Assembly: GCA_009788065.1 (NCBI GenBank)
Contig: WQSF01000002.1
Span: forward strand, 1 to 64,000
Reading direction: 5' to 3'
Source of the DNA: Treponema sp.
GTDB taxonomy: Bacteria > Spirochaetota > Spirochaetia > Treponematales > Breznakiellaceae
DNA: 64,000 nucleotides
Positions 33,462 to 42,173 of the stretch are shown in pieces (the first letter of the stretch is position 1; the number at the start of each line of letters is the position of its first letter). The notes below the pieces were generated by a model. That model had not been told where the DNA came from, made no database searches, and worked only from the letters and a program-made list of their open reading frames with translations. A program made the translations under genes and the position numbers.

Positions 33462-34628
33462 TTACCTTTCTATAAGCCTAACCTTGATTATTCCGTTAAC
33501 ATTACGAATTTGATCAAGCACAGGAGACGGAATTTTATGTTCTGTATCAATAATATTATAACCGTAATCATCGCGGTGATGATTTATTAAGTCTTGAATA
33601 TTTATATTCGCGTTAGCAAGATTTGTTGTAATCTGCCCCACCATGTTCGGAATATTTTTATTTATAACAATCAGCCTGTAAGGCGTGCTCGGCTCAAGTT
33701 TGCAGCGCGGAAAATTAACAGAATTGCGGATAGAGCCTGATTCCAGACATTCCATTATCTGCTTAACAGCCATTATCGCGCAATTATCCTCGGCTTCAGG
33801 AGTAGACGCTCCAAGATGCGGAATCGCGATTACCTTTTTGCACGCTAAAAGTTCCTGTGTAGGGAAGTCTGTAACATACGCGCTGATTTTCCCTGATTCC
33901 AAAGCTTCGACTATGTCCTTGTCTTTAACAAGAGCGTTACGTGAAAAATTAATAATTCGCGCGTCTTTTTTAATCAATTTGAGTTTTTCACAATCCAAAA
34001 GACCTTTGGTTGTATCGCCAAGCGGAAGATGCAGGGTAATATAATCCGATTTTGCAAGAAGGCTTTCCAGGGTGTCGGCGCGTTTAACCTCCCGCGAGAG
34101 GTTCCATGCTGCGTCTACAGAAATATACGGATCATAACCTATTACATCCATGCCGAGAGAAATTGCGTCATTTGCGACCATTACGCCGATCGCGCCAAGC
34201 CCGACAACGCCGAGAGTTTTTCCTTTAATTTCCGGTCCCGTAAATTTGGATTTTTCTTTTTCTACAAGCTCCGCGACATCGGCGTTATCTGCAACAGAAG
34301 CAGCCCAGTTGATACCCCCTACTATATTGCGGGAGGATAATAACAGCGATGCAAGAGTTAATTCTTTTACCGCGTTAGCGTTCGCACCGGGAGTGTTAAA
34401 AACCACTATCCCGCTGTCGCTGCAGCGTTGAACAGGAATATTATTATAACCTGCTCCGGCTCTTGCAATCGCAATCACGCTGGATGGAATTTCCGTATCG
34501 CCCATTTCCGCGCTGCGAACCAAAATAGCGTCAGGATTGGAAATGTCGCCTGCGACCTCATATTTATCCTTAGGGAAAAGATCAAGTCCCAAAGGAGATA
34601 TTTTATTTAATGTCTGAATTCGAAACAT
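33462..34628 (-). CDS. serA: D-3-phosphoglycerate dehydrogenase
   Basis: This 388-residue enzyme has the 2-hydroxyacid dehydrogenase fold: substrate-domain ARAGAGYNNIPV, NAD-binding GKTLGVVGLGAIGVMVAND, catalytic Arg in INFSRNALV, and His in IAIPHLGASTPEAEDN. The C terminus (RLIVINKNIPNMVGQITTNLANANINIQDL) is an ACT domain that usually binds serine for feedback inhibition. It oxidises 3-phosphoglycerate to 3-phosphohydroxypyruvate. The ATG at 34628 is preferred because TAAAGGA lies seven bases upstream and because it clears the serC stop. It follows serC by ten bases. Confidence 0.93.
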   Translation of the reverse strand: MFRIQTLNKISPLGLDLFPKDKYEVAGDISNPDAILVRSAEMGDTEIPSSVIAIARAGAGYNNIPVQRCSDSGIVVFNTPGANANAVKELTLASLLLSSRNIVGGINWAASVADNADVAELVEKEKSKFTGPEIKGKTLGVVGLGAIGVMVANDAISLGMDVIGYDPYISVDAAWNLSREVKRADTLESLLAKSDYITLHLPLGDTTKGLLDCEKLKLIKKDARIINFSRNALVKDKDIVEALESGKISAYVTDFPTQELLACKKVIAIPHLGASTPEAEDNCAIMAVKQIMECLESGSIRNSVNFPRCKLEPSTPYRLIVINKNIPNMVGQITTNLANANINIQDLINHHRDDYGYNIIDTEHKIPSPVLDQIRNVNGIIKVRLIER

Positions 34629-34638
34629 ATATTTTCCT

Positions 34639-35742
34639 TTATTTTTTTCCTTCAAATTTTTTCATAAATTCTATCAAAGCTTTTACGCCGTCAATCGGCA
34701 TGGCATTGTAAATGCTCGCCCTCATCCCGCCTACAAGCCTGTGTCCCGCAAGATTAATAAGCCCTTGCGCCGCGGCTTCCTTTACAAAGCGCGTTTCCTG
34801 TTCCGTCTTTTTCGCGTCATCGTCCGCCATTGTAACGAAGGGAATATTCATTAAACTGCGGTAAGGCTTTTCTACAGGCGAATAAAAAAGACGCGATGAA
34901 TCGAGGTAGCTGTAGAAAAGATCCGCTTTTTCGCGGTTGAGTTTTGCGATAGCGTCAACACCGCCAAGATTTTTTAGCCATTCCAATACAAGACCGATTA
35001 TATAAATGCCGTAACAAGGCGGCGTATTGTACATTGAATCTTCCGCGGCGTGGATGTCATAGCGAAGCATCGCGGGTGTCCATGCCGGCGCATGGCCGAT
35101 TAAATCGTCGCGGATAATAACAACTGTAGTCCCCGCAGGTCCAAGATTTTTCTGAGCGCCTGCATAGAGGATGCCGAACCTGCTTACATCAAGCGGCTCG
35201 GAGAGAATACAGCTCGAAATATCGGAAACAAGCGGTACAGAATCCGTCTCGGGTATCTTGTCCCATTTTGTGCCGACAATCGTGTTATTGAATGTAATAT
35301 GATAATAAGCGTCACCCGGCGACGGCGCGGGAGCGGCGGGAATGTATGTGTACGCTTTATCTTTGGAACTCGCTTTAATATCAACCGCGGCGTATTTCGC
35401 GGCTTCCTTTGCGGCTTTTTCAGCCCAAATACCTGTATCGATATAACTCGCTTTCTTGCCGACACCGGGAACATCCCCGGCTGCCAGATTGAGCGGAACC
35501 ATGGAGAATTGAAGCGAAGCGCCGCCTTGCAAAAAGAGGACTTTATAATTTGACGGAATACCCATAAGCTCTCTGAGCAGAGCTTCTGTTTTTTCGATAA
35601 TTGGTTTGTAATCTTTAGAACGATGGCTCATTTCCATTACAGACTGACCTGTACCGTTAACGTCAGTCATTTCTGCGGCGGCTTTTTCAAGAACAGGCAA
35701 GGGCAAAACCGAAGGCCCCGGGGAGAAGTTGTATACTTTCAT
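34639..35742 (-). CDS. serC: Phosphoserine aminotransferase
   Basis: The 367-residue PLP enzyme starts with KVYNFSPGPSVLPLPVLEKA, has MEMSHRSKDY and VLFLQGGASLQFSMVPLNL, and its PLP Lys in YAGAQKNLGPAG. HRLVGGMRASIYNAMPIDGV closes the protein, as in SerC. It converts 3-phosphohydroxypyruvate to phosphoserine with glutamate. The start at 35742 is supported by GGAG at seven bases; the ORF-track extension is rejected. It is the first gene of the serC-serA operon; serB is not in the window. Confidence 0.94.
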   Translation of the reverse strand: MKVYNFSPGPSVLPLPVLEKAAAEMTDVNGTGQSVMEMSHRSKDYKPIIEKTEALLRELMGIPSNYKVLFLQGGASLQFSMVPLNLAAGDVPGVGKKASYIDTGIWAEKAAKEAAKYAAVDIKASSKDKAYTYIPAAPAPSPGDAYYHITFNNTIVGTKWDKIPETDSVPLVSDISSCILSEPLDVSRFGILYAGAQKNLGPAGTTVVIIRDDLIGHAPAWTPAMLRYDIHAAEDSMYNTPPCYGIYIIGLVLEWLKNLGGVDAIAKLNREKADLFYSYLDSSRLFYSPVEKPYRSLMNIPFVTMADDDAKKTEQETRFVKEAAAQGLINLAGHRLVGGMRASIYNAMPIDGVKALIEFMKKFEGKK

Positions 35743-35824
35743 GGTAAACTCCAAAACTTGATATTTTAACTGAACAATACATGAAAAAAGAGGTTTTGTC
35801 GAGATACGCAAACAACAAGCGGTT

Positions 35825-37819
35825 TTAAAACACCGCCGATCCTCCGCTTACTACCCATGTCGCCAGAATCGCAAGTACAAACGAACCGACATAAACTGTC
35901 CCGCTTTTTCTGTAGAGCCATGTCGAAAAGAAAAATAAAACGGCAAATTGCGGAACAAGCAGTATCAATATTGACATAAAGGGTCCTCCGAAAAGCGACG
36001 AGAAAAACAAATCCGCGCCCGGACCGAAGCCCATAAAAAACGGAATGTACTGTATAAACGCAATGATGAACAAACCTCCGAGCATCACAAGTATACTGTA
36101 ACCCCACCAGGCAAGCTGGGTAAGCGCGTCCGATTTTTGCCCTTTTATTTTATATTCGGGAAGCCTGAGCTGTCCGTAAAGTTTTACACCCGCGTTAATC
36201 GTAAAGAACGCCGCGTAAACAGGCAGATAGACAAGGAACTGCCCGAAACGCGCAAGATTAAACGGACGGAAGAAAGGCCAGATGAACCGGAAATCCATTT
36301 GGAAAACCGCGGCGCTTATACATGTTAGAATGTACATCGTTCCTGTTAAAATAAAAGCCATTATAACAGAGCGGACGGCAAGCCTTTGCCATTTGTACGA
36401 AGGGCGGATTATTTTTATACCTTTTTCCGCCGGTCCTTCCATTCCGAGATCTGTCAATGTCCAGCCTGTTTTTACGCCTTCTCCTTTCCTGTACCATCGA
36501 TACATCGTAATAAGAGCGATAATCATGAGTAAACCTAGCCATGCGAGAAAACCGTTGCCGATTGTCATGCGGAACATATTTTCAGGTAACGGAAGAAGAC
36601 CATGACCCAACTGTGTCACAAACGGAAAGGTAACGCCGCTTATGATAACCGCGATCAGGACTGTGGTTGTACGGCTTTTGGGTTCAAGCATTTTAGGGTT
36701 ACTTTTTAAAGGAATCGACAGAGATTCAAAATATTTAAAATTGGTTAAAATTAAAAACAGAGGAAGCATAGAAACCATGGCGGCTAACATGGCGATCAGG
36801 TTTAAACATTCCTTAAGCCACTGGACATGATCCGTGTCGGCTATGTTTGTATTGACTTCAAGCGCGGTTGTAAACCATTTCATCGCAGGCGCGAGAGCGT
36901 CGCTGTCGTAAGTTACAAGGCGGTGGTTTGTTTTAATAAGTTCCATACGCCGCGCGGAACCGTCGGCGAAAGAGCCGTAAGTTCTGTTCCATTCAACAGG
37001 AGCGTCCTGTCCCATAAAATCACGGTAACGCAGAGGCGTTTTTTCCAGTCCAAGAATGGTTTGGTTATAATCGCGCATATTTTCAAATTCTTCTATCAGC
37101 GCCTGCAGCATCATTACATTGTTGAATTTAATATTTTCGGAATCGTAGTGTCTAAGCGCGAAAATTTCTCCGCATTGGTGAACGATGGCGCGGTGTTCAG
37201 GGAATTCCGCCGCAACCGACCAGCCCGACCATGTTCCCATTGAATGTCCGGTGATCCCCATCCTGTTTGAATCTACAAATGGAAGCGAAGACAGATACTG
37301 CCACGCGTCTTTACCGCCCATCGAACTGTCGGCTAATCCGTCCGAAATAGAAGGGCGGAAAAAATCGAGAATGCTGAATGTCATCATTATCATGAACCGT
37401 TTGGGACCGGAGATTGTTTTATCCAGATTCTTAATGTTGTAGTGCGCCCAGCCGCGTCCGCGCATACCGGGCTTTGAATCACCGTGCCCGTAACTGTCAA
37501 TCGAAAGGACGACAATACCTCTGCGCGCCAGCTCAATACAAAAAGCCATGTTGGTATCCTTGTCGCTCTGATACCCGTGCATCGCAAGCACAGCCGCGGC
37601 GGGATTTGCCGCAGCGGCGGTATTAGGTTTATAAAGCCTGTAAGCAATTTTCACGGGCATTTCATTCATTGCCCTGCTTTGTTCAGGTACGATGAAACCT
37701 GTCGAAACTTCGACGCTTCCAAAACCGTTTCGTACATGCGCGGCAAACCCGGCGCATACAAAAGTGATTGTTACACATGCCGCAAAAACAATAAGCGGCT
37801 TAATAATGGCTTTATTCAC
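35825..37819 (-). CDS. Alpha/beta hydrolase fused to a multi-helix membrane domain
   Basis: The 664-residue protein has an N-terminal helix (8-27), then a dienelactone-hydrolase-like domain with AVLAMHGYQSDKDTN, IDSYGHGDSKPG and the nucleophile elbow MGITGHSMGTWSG. Candidate Asp and His residues follow near TYDSD and ADTDH. The C-terminal half holds about six to seven membrane helices (for example ECLNLIAMLAAMVSMLPLFLI and LAILATWVVSGGS). It is probably an inner membrane hydrolase with the active domain outside; substrate unknown. The start is GTG at 37819 with AGGGGG upstream. Confidence 0.72.
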   Translation of the reverse strand: MNKAIIKPLIVFAACVTITFVCAGFAAHVRNGFGSVEVSTGFIVPEQSRAMNEMPVKIAYRLYKPNTAAAANPAAAVLAMHGYQSDKDTNMAFCIELARRGIVVLSIDSYGHGDSKPGMRGRGWAHYNIKNLDKTISGPKRFMIMMTFSILDFFRPSISDGLADSSMGGKDAWQYLSSLPFVDSNRMGITGHSMGTWSGWSVAAEFPEHRAIVHQCGEIFALRHYDSENIKFNNVMMLQALIEEFENMRDYNQTILGLEKTPLRYRDFMGQDAPVEWNRTYGSFADGSARRMELIKTNHRLVTYDSDALAPAMKWFTTALEVNTNIADTDHVQWLKECLNLIAMLAAMVSMLPLFLILTNFKYFESLSIPLKSNPKMLEPKSRTTTVLIAVIISGVTFPFVTQLGHGLLPLPENMFRMTIGNGFLAWLGLLMIIALITMYRWYRKGEGVKTGWTLTDLGMEGPAEKGIKIIRPSYKWQRLAVRSVIMAFILTGTMYILTCISAAVFQMDFRFIWPFFRPFNLARFGQFLVYLPVYAAFFTINAGVKLYGQLRLPEYKIKGQKSDALTQLAWWGYSILVMLGGLFIIAFIQYIPFFMGFGPGADLFFSSLFGGPFMSILILLVPQFAVLFFFSTWLYRKSGTVYVGSFVLAILATWVVSGGSAVF

Positions 37820-37869
37820 AGCAACCCCCTAAGAAAGTATCCGCAGTTTAAATGGCGGATACTATGTAG

Positions 37870-37875
37870 TATAAT
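37870..37875 (+). promoter_or_regulatory. -10 box of glycerate 2-kinase gene
   Basis: A consensus TATAAT lies seven bases before the ATG at 37883, and no ribosome binding site is present. This supports a leaderless transcript and argues against the far upstream start (37484) in the ORF track, which would overlap the divergent hydrolase gene. Confidence 0.55.
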
Positions 37876-37882
37876 ATATAAT

Positions 37883-39139
37883 ATGGAAAAACTGTATCGC
37901 GACGCGCAAATTATTATTGACAAAGCAATCGAAGCAAATATGCCGTTTCAAACCGTACGCGAGGCGCTTAAAAATAAACAATTTACAGGAAATTTACACT
38001 TGCTCGCAATCGGTAAAGCGTCATGGGCAATGGCAAAAGCCGCAAGCAAAGAATTGGGCGGCAGGATTAAACGCGGTATTGTCATTACAAAATACGGACA
38101 TTCGTTAGGCGATATTCCAGGGATGGAAATTATCGAGGCTGGACATCCCCTGTCTGATAAAAACACAATCGCCGGAACTGAGAAAGCTGTCGATATGGCT
38201 CAGAATCTCGGCGAAGATGATGAGCTGTTATTTTTAATTTCGGGCGGCGGTTCCGCATTATTCGAAAAACCTCTGCCGGGTATAACTCTGGAAGACATTG
38301 TAGAAACCAATTCACAGCTTCTTTCATGCGGCGCGGACATTGTAGAAATTAATATGATAAGAAAATGTCTTTCCGCTGTTAAAGCCGGACGCTTCGCCCA
38401 AATTTGCGCGCCTGCGAAAATTTTTACAATAGTGTTATCCGATGTTTTAGGAGACCGTCTTGATTCCATCGCGTCAGGTCCCGCAGCGCCGAATATGTCA
38501 ACGGCGGAAGAAGCGCTGGCTGTTGTAAAAAAATACAGCCTTAACTTTAATTACAAAGTAATGGAGTATATAGCAAAAGAAACTCCAAAAACATTGGAAA
38601 ATACGGAAACGGTCGTTACAGGCAGTGTCCGCGCTTTATGCGCCGCCGCCGCCGTAACAGCCGCCTCTCTTGGATACACTCCTTATATACTCTGCTCACA
38701 GATGAACTGCGAAGCCCGCGAAGCCGGCAGAATAATTTCTTCCATCGCCAGGCAAATTGACAAGAACGAATATTCTTTTAAAAGCCCCTGCGCTTTAATT
38801 TTCGGCGGCGAAACTGTAGTAACAATCAGGGGTAACGGCAAAGGCGGCAGAAATCAAGAACTGGCATTATCAGCGGCAGAGCAAATCGCAGGTTTAAATA
38901 ACCTAATCATCTTCTCCTTCGGTTCAGACGGCACCGACGGCCCTACAGACGCAGCGGGTGGAATAGTAGACGGCTCCGCATTTCAGCGCTTAAAAGAAAA
39001 AGGAATAAATCTTCAAACCGCATTAAACAACAACGACTCCTATACTGCATTAGCCGCCATAAACAGCCTGATAATAACCGGTCCGACAGGCACAAACGTA
39101 AATGATCTGACAGTTGTCTTACACGCCATTGAAACGTAA
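37883..39139 (+). CDS. Glycerate 2-kinase, GckA/TtuD (MOFRL) family
   Basis: The 418-residue protein has the two-domain MOFRL pattern: LLAIGKASWAMAKAASKEL, VITKYGHS, EAGHPLSD, LFLISGGGSALFEKP, TIVLSDVLGDRLDSIASGPAAP, then FGGETVVTIRGNGKGGRNQELALSAA and SFGSDGTDGPTDAAGGIVDG. These make 2-phosphoglycerate from glycerate with ATP. The product links to glycolysis near the serine branch encoded just upstream. The start at 37883 is codon 134 of the ORF-track frame and fits the promoter and family length. Confidence 0.92.
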   Translation: MEKLYRDAQIIIDKAIEANMPFQTVREALKNKQFTGNLHLLAIGKASWAMAKAASKELGGRIKRGIVITKYGHSLGDIPGMEIIEAGHPLSDKNTIAGTEKAVDMAQNLGEDDELLFLISGGGSALFEKPLPGITLEDIVETNSQLLSCGADIVEINMIRKCLSAVKAGRFAQICAPAKIFTIVLSDVLGDRLDSIASGPAAPNMSTAEEALAVVKKYSLNFNYKVMEYIAKETPKTLENTETVVTGSVRALCAAAAVTAASLGYTPYILCSQMNCEAREAGRIISSIARQIDKNEYSFKSPCALIFGGETVVTIRGNGKGGRNQELALSAAEQIAGLNNLIIFSFGSDGTDGPTDAAGGIVDGSAFQRLKEKGINLQTALNNNDSYTALAAINSLIITGPTGTNVNDLTVVLHAIET

Positions 39140-39163
39140 TCGCATTTATAGTAGACTTTAGTT

Positions 39164-40153
39164 ATGGCTGATAGAGTCTTTACAGTGCTGGATCTTATCG
39201 ATCTCGATCTTAAGGAACATAACTCCCTTAACTTGCGCTGTATCGGCGGCAGAAAAGGTCTTGGAAGGGCAATCGATATTCCCGATTTGAACAGACCGAT
39301 GGGCGCCATAATGGGTTTTTTTGAAGATTTCGCTTTCCAAAGAATTCAACTTTTCGGGCGCGGAGAGGTGGCTTTTTTAAGACAGCTCGAGAACGACGGC
39401 AGAACCGATTCAATCAGAGAGATGTTCAACTATAATCTGCCCTGCTGTATTTTTACCCATAACTTATCCCCTCACAAGGATTTTTTTGAAATCGCTGAAA
39501 ACGCGCAATGTCCGATCCTTCAAACCGATTTGGGATCGGCGGATTTTTCCGCGAGAATTATGCGCATTCTTTCCAGGATATTTTCTCCGAGGCAGGTTGT
39601 GCACGGCGTGCTTGTAGAAGTCTACGGTTTGGGAATTTTAATTCAAGGCGATTCAGGCGTTGGAAAGAGCGAGACAGCTTTAGAACTGATTCACAGAGGA
39701 CACCGCCTTGTCGCGGACGACGTTGTAGAAATTAACTGTATCAACGGTAATACATTGATGGGCGCGGGTGCAAATAAAATCATCGGACATCACATGGAAA
39801 TCCGCGGTCCGGGAATTATCAATATAACCCACCTTTTCGGAGTAAGGGCGATCAGGGATCGTAAGGAAATACAACTTTTGGTTGAACTGGAAGAATGGGA
39901 TTCAAGTAAAAATTACGACCGTCTTGGCGCCGAGGATCATACAGTCGAACTTTTAGGGGTAAATATTCCCAAACTGGTAATACCGGTAAAACCCGGACGC
40001 AATATTTCGATTATTATCGAAATAGCGGCAATGAACGAGCGTCTAAAATCGATGGGTTACCATGCCGCGAGAGAATTTAACAAGAATATTTTAAAGTGGA
40101 TCGAAAGCGACGCAGCGCGTTCTGTTTTCTTCGGTCACGAAGATATAATTTAA
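39164..40153 (+). CDS. hprK: HPr kinase/phosphorylase
   Basis: The 329-residue protein has an N-terminal regulatory domain, then the catalytic domain with Walker A IQGDSGVGKSETALELI, HRLVADDVVEI, GPGIINITHLFGVRAI (the HprK signature) and IPVKPGRNISIIIEIAAMNERL. It phosphorylates HPr on Ser46 with ATP or pyrophosphate and reverses this with phosphate. ptsH follows after 14 bases. TATAGT lies 11 bases before the ATG and there is no ribosome binding site, so the leader would be very short. Confidence 0.95.
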   Translation: MADRVFTVLDLIDLDLKEHNSLNLRCIGGRKGLGRAIDIPDLNRPMGAIMGFFEDFAFQRIQLFGRGEVAFLRQLENDGRTDSIREMFNYNLPCCIFTHNLSPHKDFFEIAENAQCPILQTDLGSADFSARIMRILSRIFSPRQVVHGVLVEVYGLGILIQGDSGVGKSETALELIHRGHRLVADDVVEINCINGNTLMGAGANKIIGHHMEIRGPGIINITHLFGVRAIRDRKEIQLLVELEEWDSSKNYDRLGAEDHTVELLGVNIPKLVIPVKPGRNISIIIEIAAMNERLKSMGYHAAREFNKNILKWIESDAARSVFFGHEDII

Positions 40154-40167
40154 AGGAAGCTTAATAG

Positions 40168-40434
40168 GTGTTTCAAAAAATCGTAAAGGTCACAAACAGA
40201 GCCGGCATTCACGCGCGTCCTTCCGCGCTGCTGGTTCAAACGACAAAAAATTTCTCATCCAATATTTATTTTCAAAAAGGATCGGATCGTATCAACGCCA
40301 AATCAATCATGGGTATTATTACCCTGGGCGCCGCTTACGGTCAGGAATTAATAATAATCGCCGACGGAGAAGATGAAGAAGCTGCAGTAGAAACAATTCT
40401 TAAACTTTTTGAATCTAAATTCGAGGAAGAGTAA
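40168..40434 (+). CDS. ptsH: Phosphocarrier protein HPr
   Basis: This 88-residue protein has the active histidine His15 in NRAGIHARPSA and the regulatory Ser46 in INAKSIMGIITLGA, so it can be phosphorylated both by enzyme I and by the HprK encoded next to it. It starts with GTG at 40168, with AGGAAG upstream. Enzyme I is not in the window. Phosphate could pass from here to the two EIIA-Ntr proteins. Confidence 0.95.
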   Translation: MFQKIVKVTNRAGIHARPSALLVQTTKNFSSNIYFQKGSDRINAKSIMGIITLGAAYGQELIIIADGEDEEAAVETILKLFESKFEEE

Positions 40435-40439
40435 GTCCG

Positions 40440-42173
40440 GTGCAAAAAAATAAAACACGGCCTGAATATTCATTTTTAAGCGTAAGAATTTTAATCCCTA
40501 TATATACCCTGCTGTGTTTTCTTACAGTTCTTTTTTCCAGAAACTTTTTTAAAGACACTCTTAGAGACGGCGAAATGCCCGGTGCTCTGGATTTAATCGT
40601 ATTCTTCACAATCCCTGTTGTGTTGGTTATCATTCTTGGAATTTCCGTTTTTCATCTTCTGATGGATTTTATTTTTAAACGCCCCGGAAGCAAATTCAAC
40701 GCGATGCTTTTAGCGTACTTCGCCGTTATAGTAATATTTTCTATCGCGCCGATAACATTGATGACAAGTACCGCGTTAAACGAAGTTGTACGTTTCTGGT
40801 ACAGCATAGGCGCAAACGCGGCAACAAGAGCCGCAAACAGTTTTATCGCGGATAATTATTCGCTCCATCTTGAACGCTGCGAGAATATTATAAAAAGCGC
40901 CGATTTTTCATCCATTGAACGGTCAAACGGAAAACTTCCGCAGGATATATCCTGCGTTCAGACTTTTAGGTTAACAAACGGTAATTGGGAAGAAAGATCG
41001 TTTCTGGGCAATGAAGAATATAAACTTTCGTATCTTCCGGCAGCAGAAGGCGGTTTTATTATAAGGGAAATGCCGCGCGACATGGGAACAATTCGTTATG
41101 TGCAAAGGATATCGCAGTCATCTGCGCGGCTGATCAGTTATAACCTTGGCGTTGATTTTGACACAGGAAGAGCCGCTTTAAGCAATCAGATTGAACGGTT
41201 TGAAACCGTGAACCTGCTAAGAAAAAACATTCGTCCGCTTTTAATTTATTTTTGCGTTGTTTTTTTTCTTCCCACTCTTTTAATGACAGCAATCATCGCT
41301 ATATCATTTACGCGCCGGATTACACACCCGATTGTTGAACTAACGGAAGCGACTCAGCGCGTCGCGGAAGGAGATTTCTCGATCCAGTTGCTGTCGCGCC
41401 GCAATGACGAGCTTGGCATTCTTATCCGGTCCTTCAACTCGATGGTGCAGGATCTGGAAAAATCGCGCGATGCTCTTGTAAGAAATGAAAAAATTTCAAT
41501 TTGGCAGAACATGGCGCAGCAGTTGGCGCATGAAATTAAAAATCCGCTGACTCCGATAAAACTTTCGGCGGAACGAGCGCTTAGAAGATGGCAGAATGAT
41601 CCGCAGCATATCGGCGAGATTCTGGAAAGTTCCATGATGGCGATTATTCAGGAAACCGAAGGGCTTTCCACACTGCTCAATGAATTCAGAACATTATCAA
41701 AACCGATGGAGCCGTCTAACTCTACAACAGGTTTGCTGGAACCCATATTGGAAGTCATCAACGCGTATTCCAGCTCCTATCCGAAAGTTAAATTCGACAC
41801 AGAGTACGTGAAGACCGACTTTCATGTTAAAATAGACAAACACCGCCTTTCCCAGATTCTTACAAACCTTGTAATTAATTCGATAGACGCAATGAACGGA
41901 GAAGGCGCTATTGAATTACGCACTGATATTGTAAAAAAACGGGAGGTTTGTTATTGTAGGATCAGCGTCAAAGATTCAGGCAAGGGAATAAACAGCGAAG
42001 ACAGCCAGCTAATTTTTACTCCGTATTTTACTACAAAAGAATCCGGCACAGGGCTTGGGCTTCCCATTGTCGAACGAATCGTTACGGATCACGGCGGCGC
42101 AATTTGGTTTGATTCGGCTGACGGTGTAGGCACAACCTTCTATATCGATTTGCCGCTAACGGATGAAATATAA
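40440..42173 (+). CDS. NtrY-like sensor histidine kinase
   Basis: The 577-residue protein has membrane helices near 14-32, 57-78 and 92-115, an extracytoplasmic domain, a further helix near 265-290, a HAMP domain, then HisKA with MAQQLAHEIKNPLTPIKLSA, the signature of the NtrY family, an N-box LTNLVINSIDAM and GTGLGLPIVERIVTDHGG. It starts with GTG five bases after ptsH, and its stop overlaps the start of the regulator gene by one base. Linkage to HPr and HprK suggests that carbon or phosphotransferase status is relevant to it. Confidence 0.88.
   Translation: MQKNKTRPEYSFLSVRILIPIYTLLCFLTVLFSRNFFKDTLRDGEMPGALDLIVFFTIPVVLVIILGISVFHLLMDFIFKRPGSKFNAMLLAYFAVIVIFSIAPITLMTSTALNEVVRFWYSIGANAATRAANSFIADNYSLHLERCENIIKSADFSSIERSNGKLPQDISCVQTFRLTNGNWEERSFLGNEEYKLSYLPAAEGGFIIREMPRDMGTIRYVQRISQSSARLISYNLGVDFDTGRAALSNQIERFETVNLLRKNIRPLLIYFCVVFFLPTLLMTAIIAISFTRRITHPIVELTEATQRVAEGDFSIQLLSRRNDELGILIRSFNSMVQDLEKSRDALVRNEKISIWQNMAQQLAHEIKNPLTPIKLSAERALRRWQNDPQHIGEILESSMMAIIQETEGLSTLLNEFRTLSKPMEPSNSTTGLLEPILEVINAYSSSYPKVKFDTEYVKTDFHVKIDKHRLSQILTNLVINSIDAMNGEGAIELRTDIVKKREVCYCRISVKDSGKGINSEDSQLIFTPYFTTKESGTGLGLPIVERIVTDHGGAIWFDSADGVGTTFYIDLPLTDEI

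Noticed and set aside
37484-37882. N-terminal extension of glycerate 2-kinase in the ORF track
   Set aside because: It overlaps the divergent hydrolase gene, and the family length plus the TATAAT box support a start at 37883.
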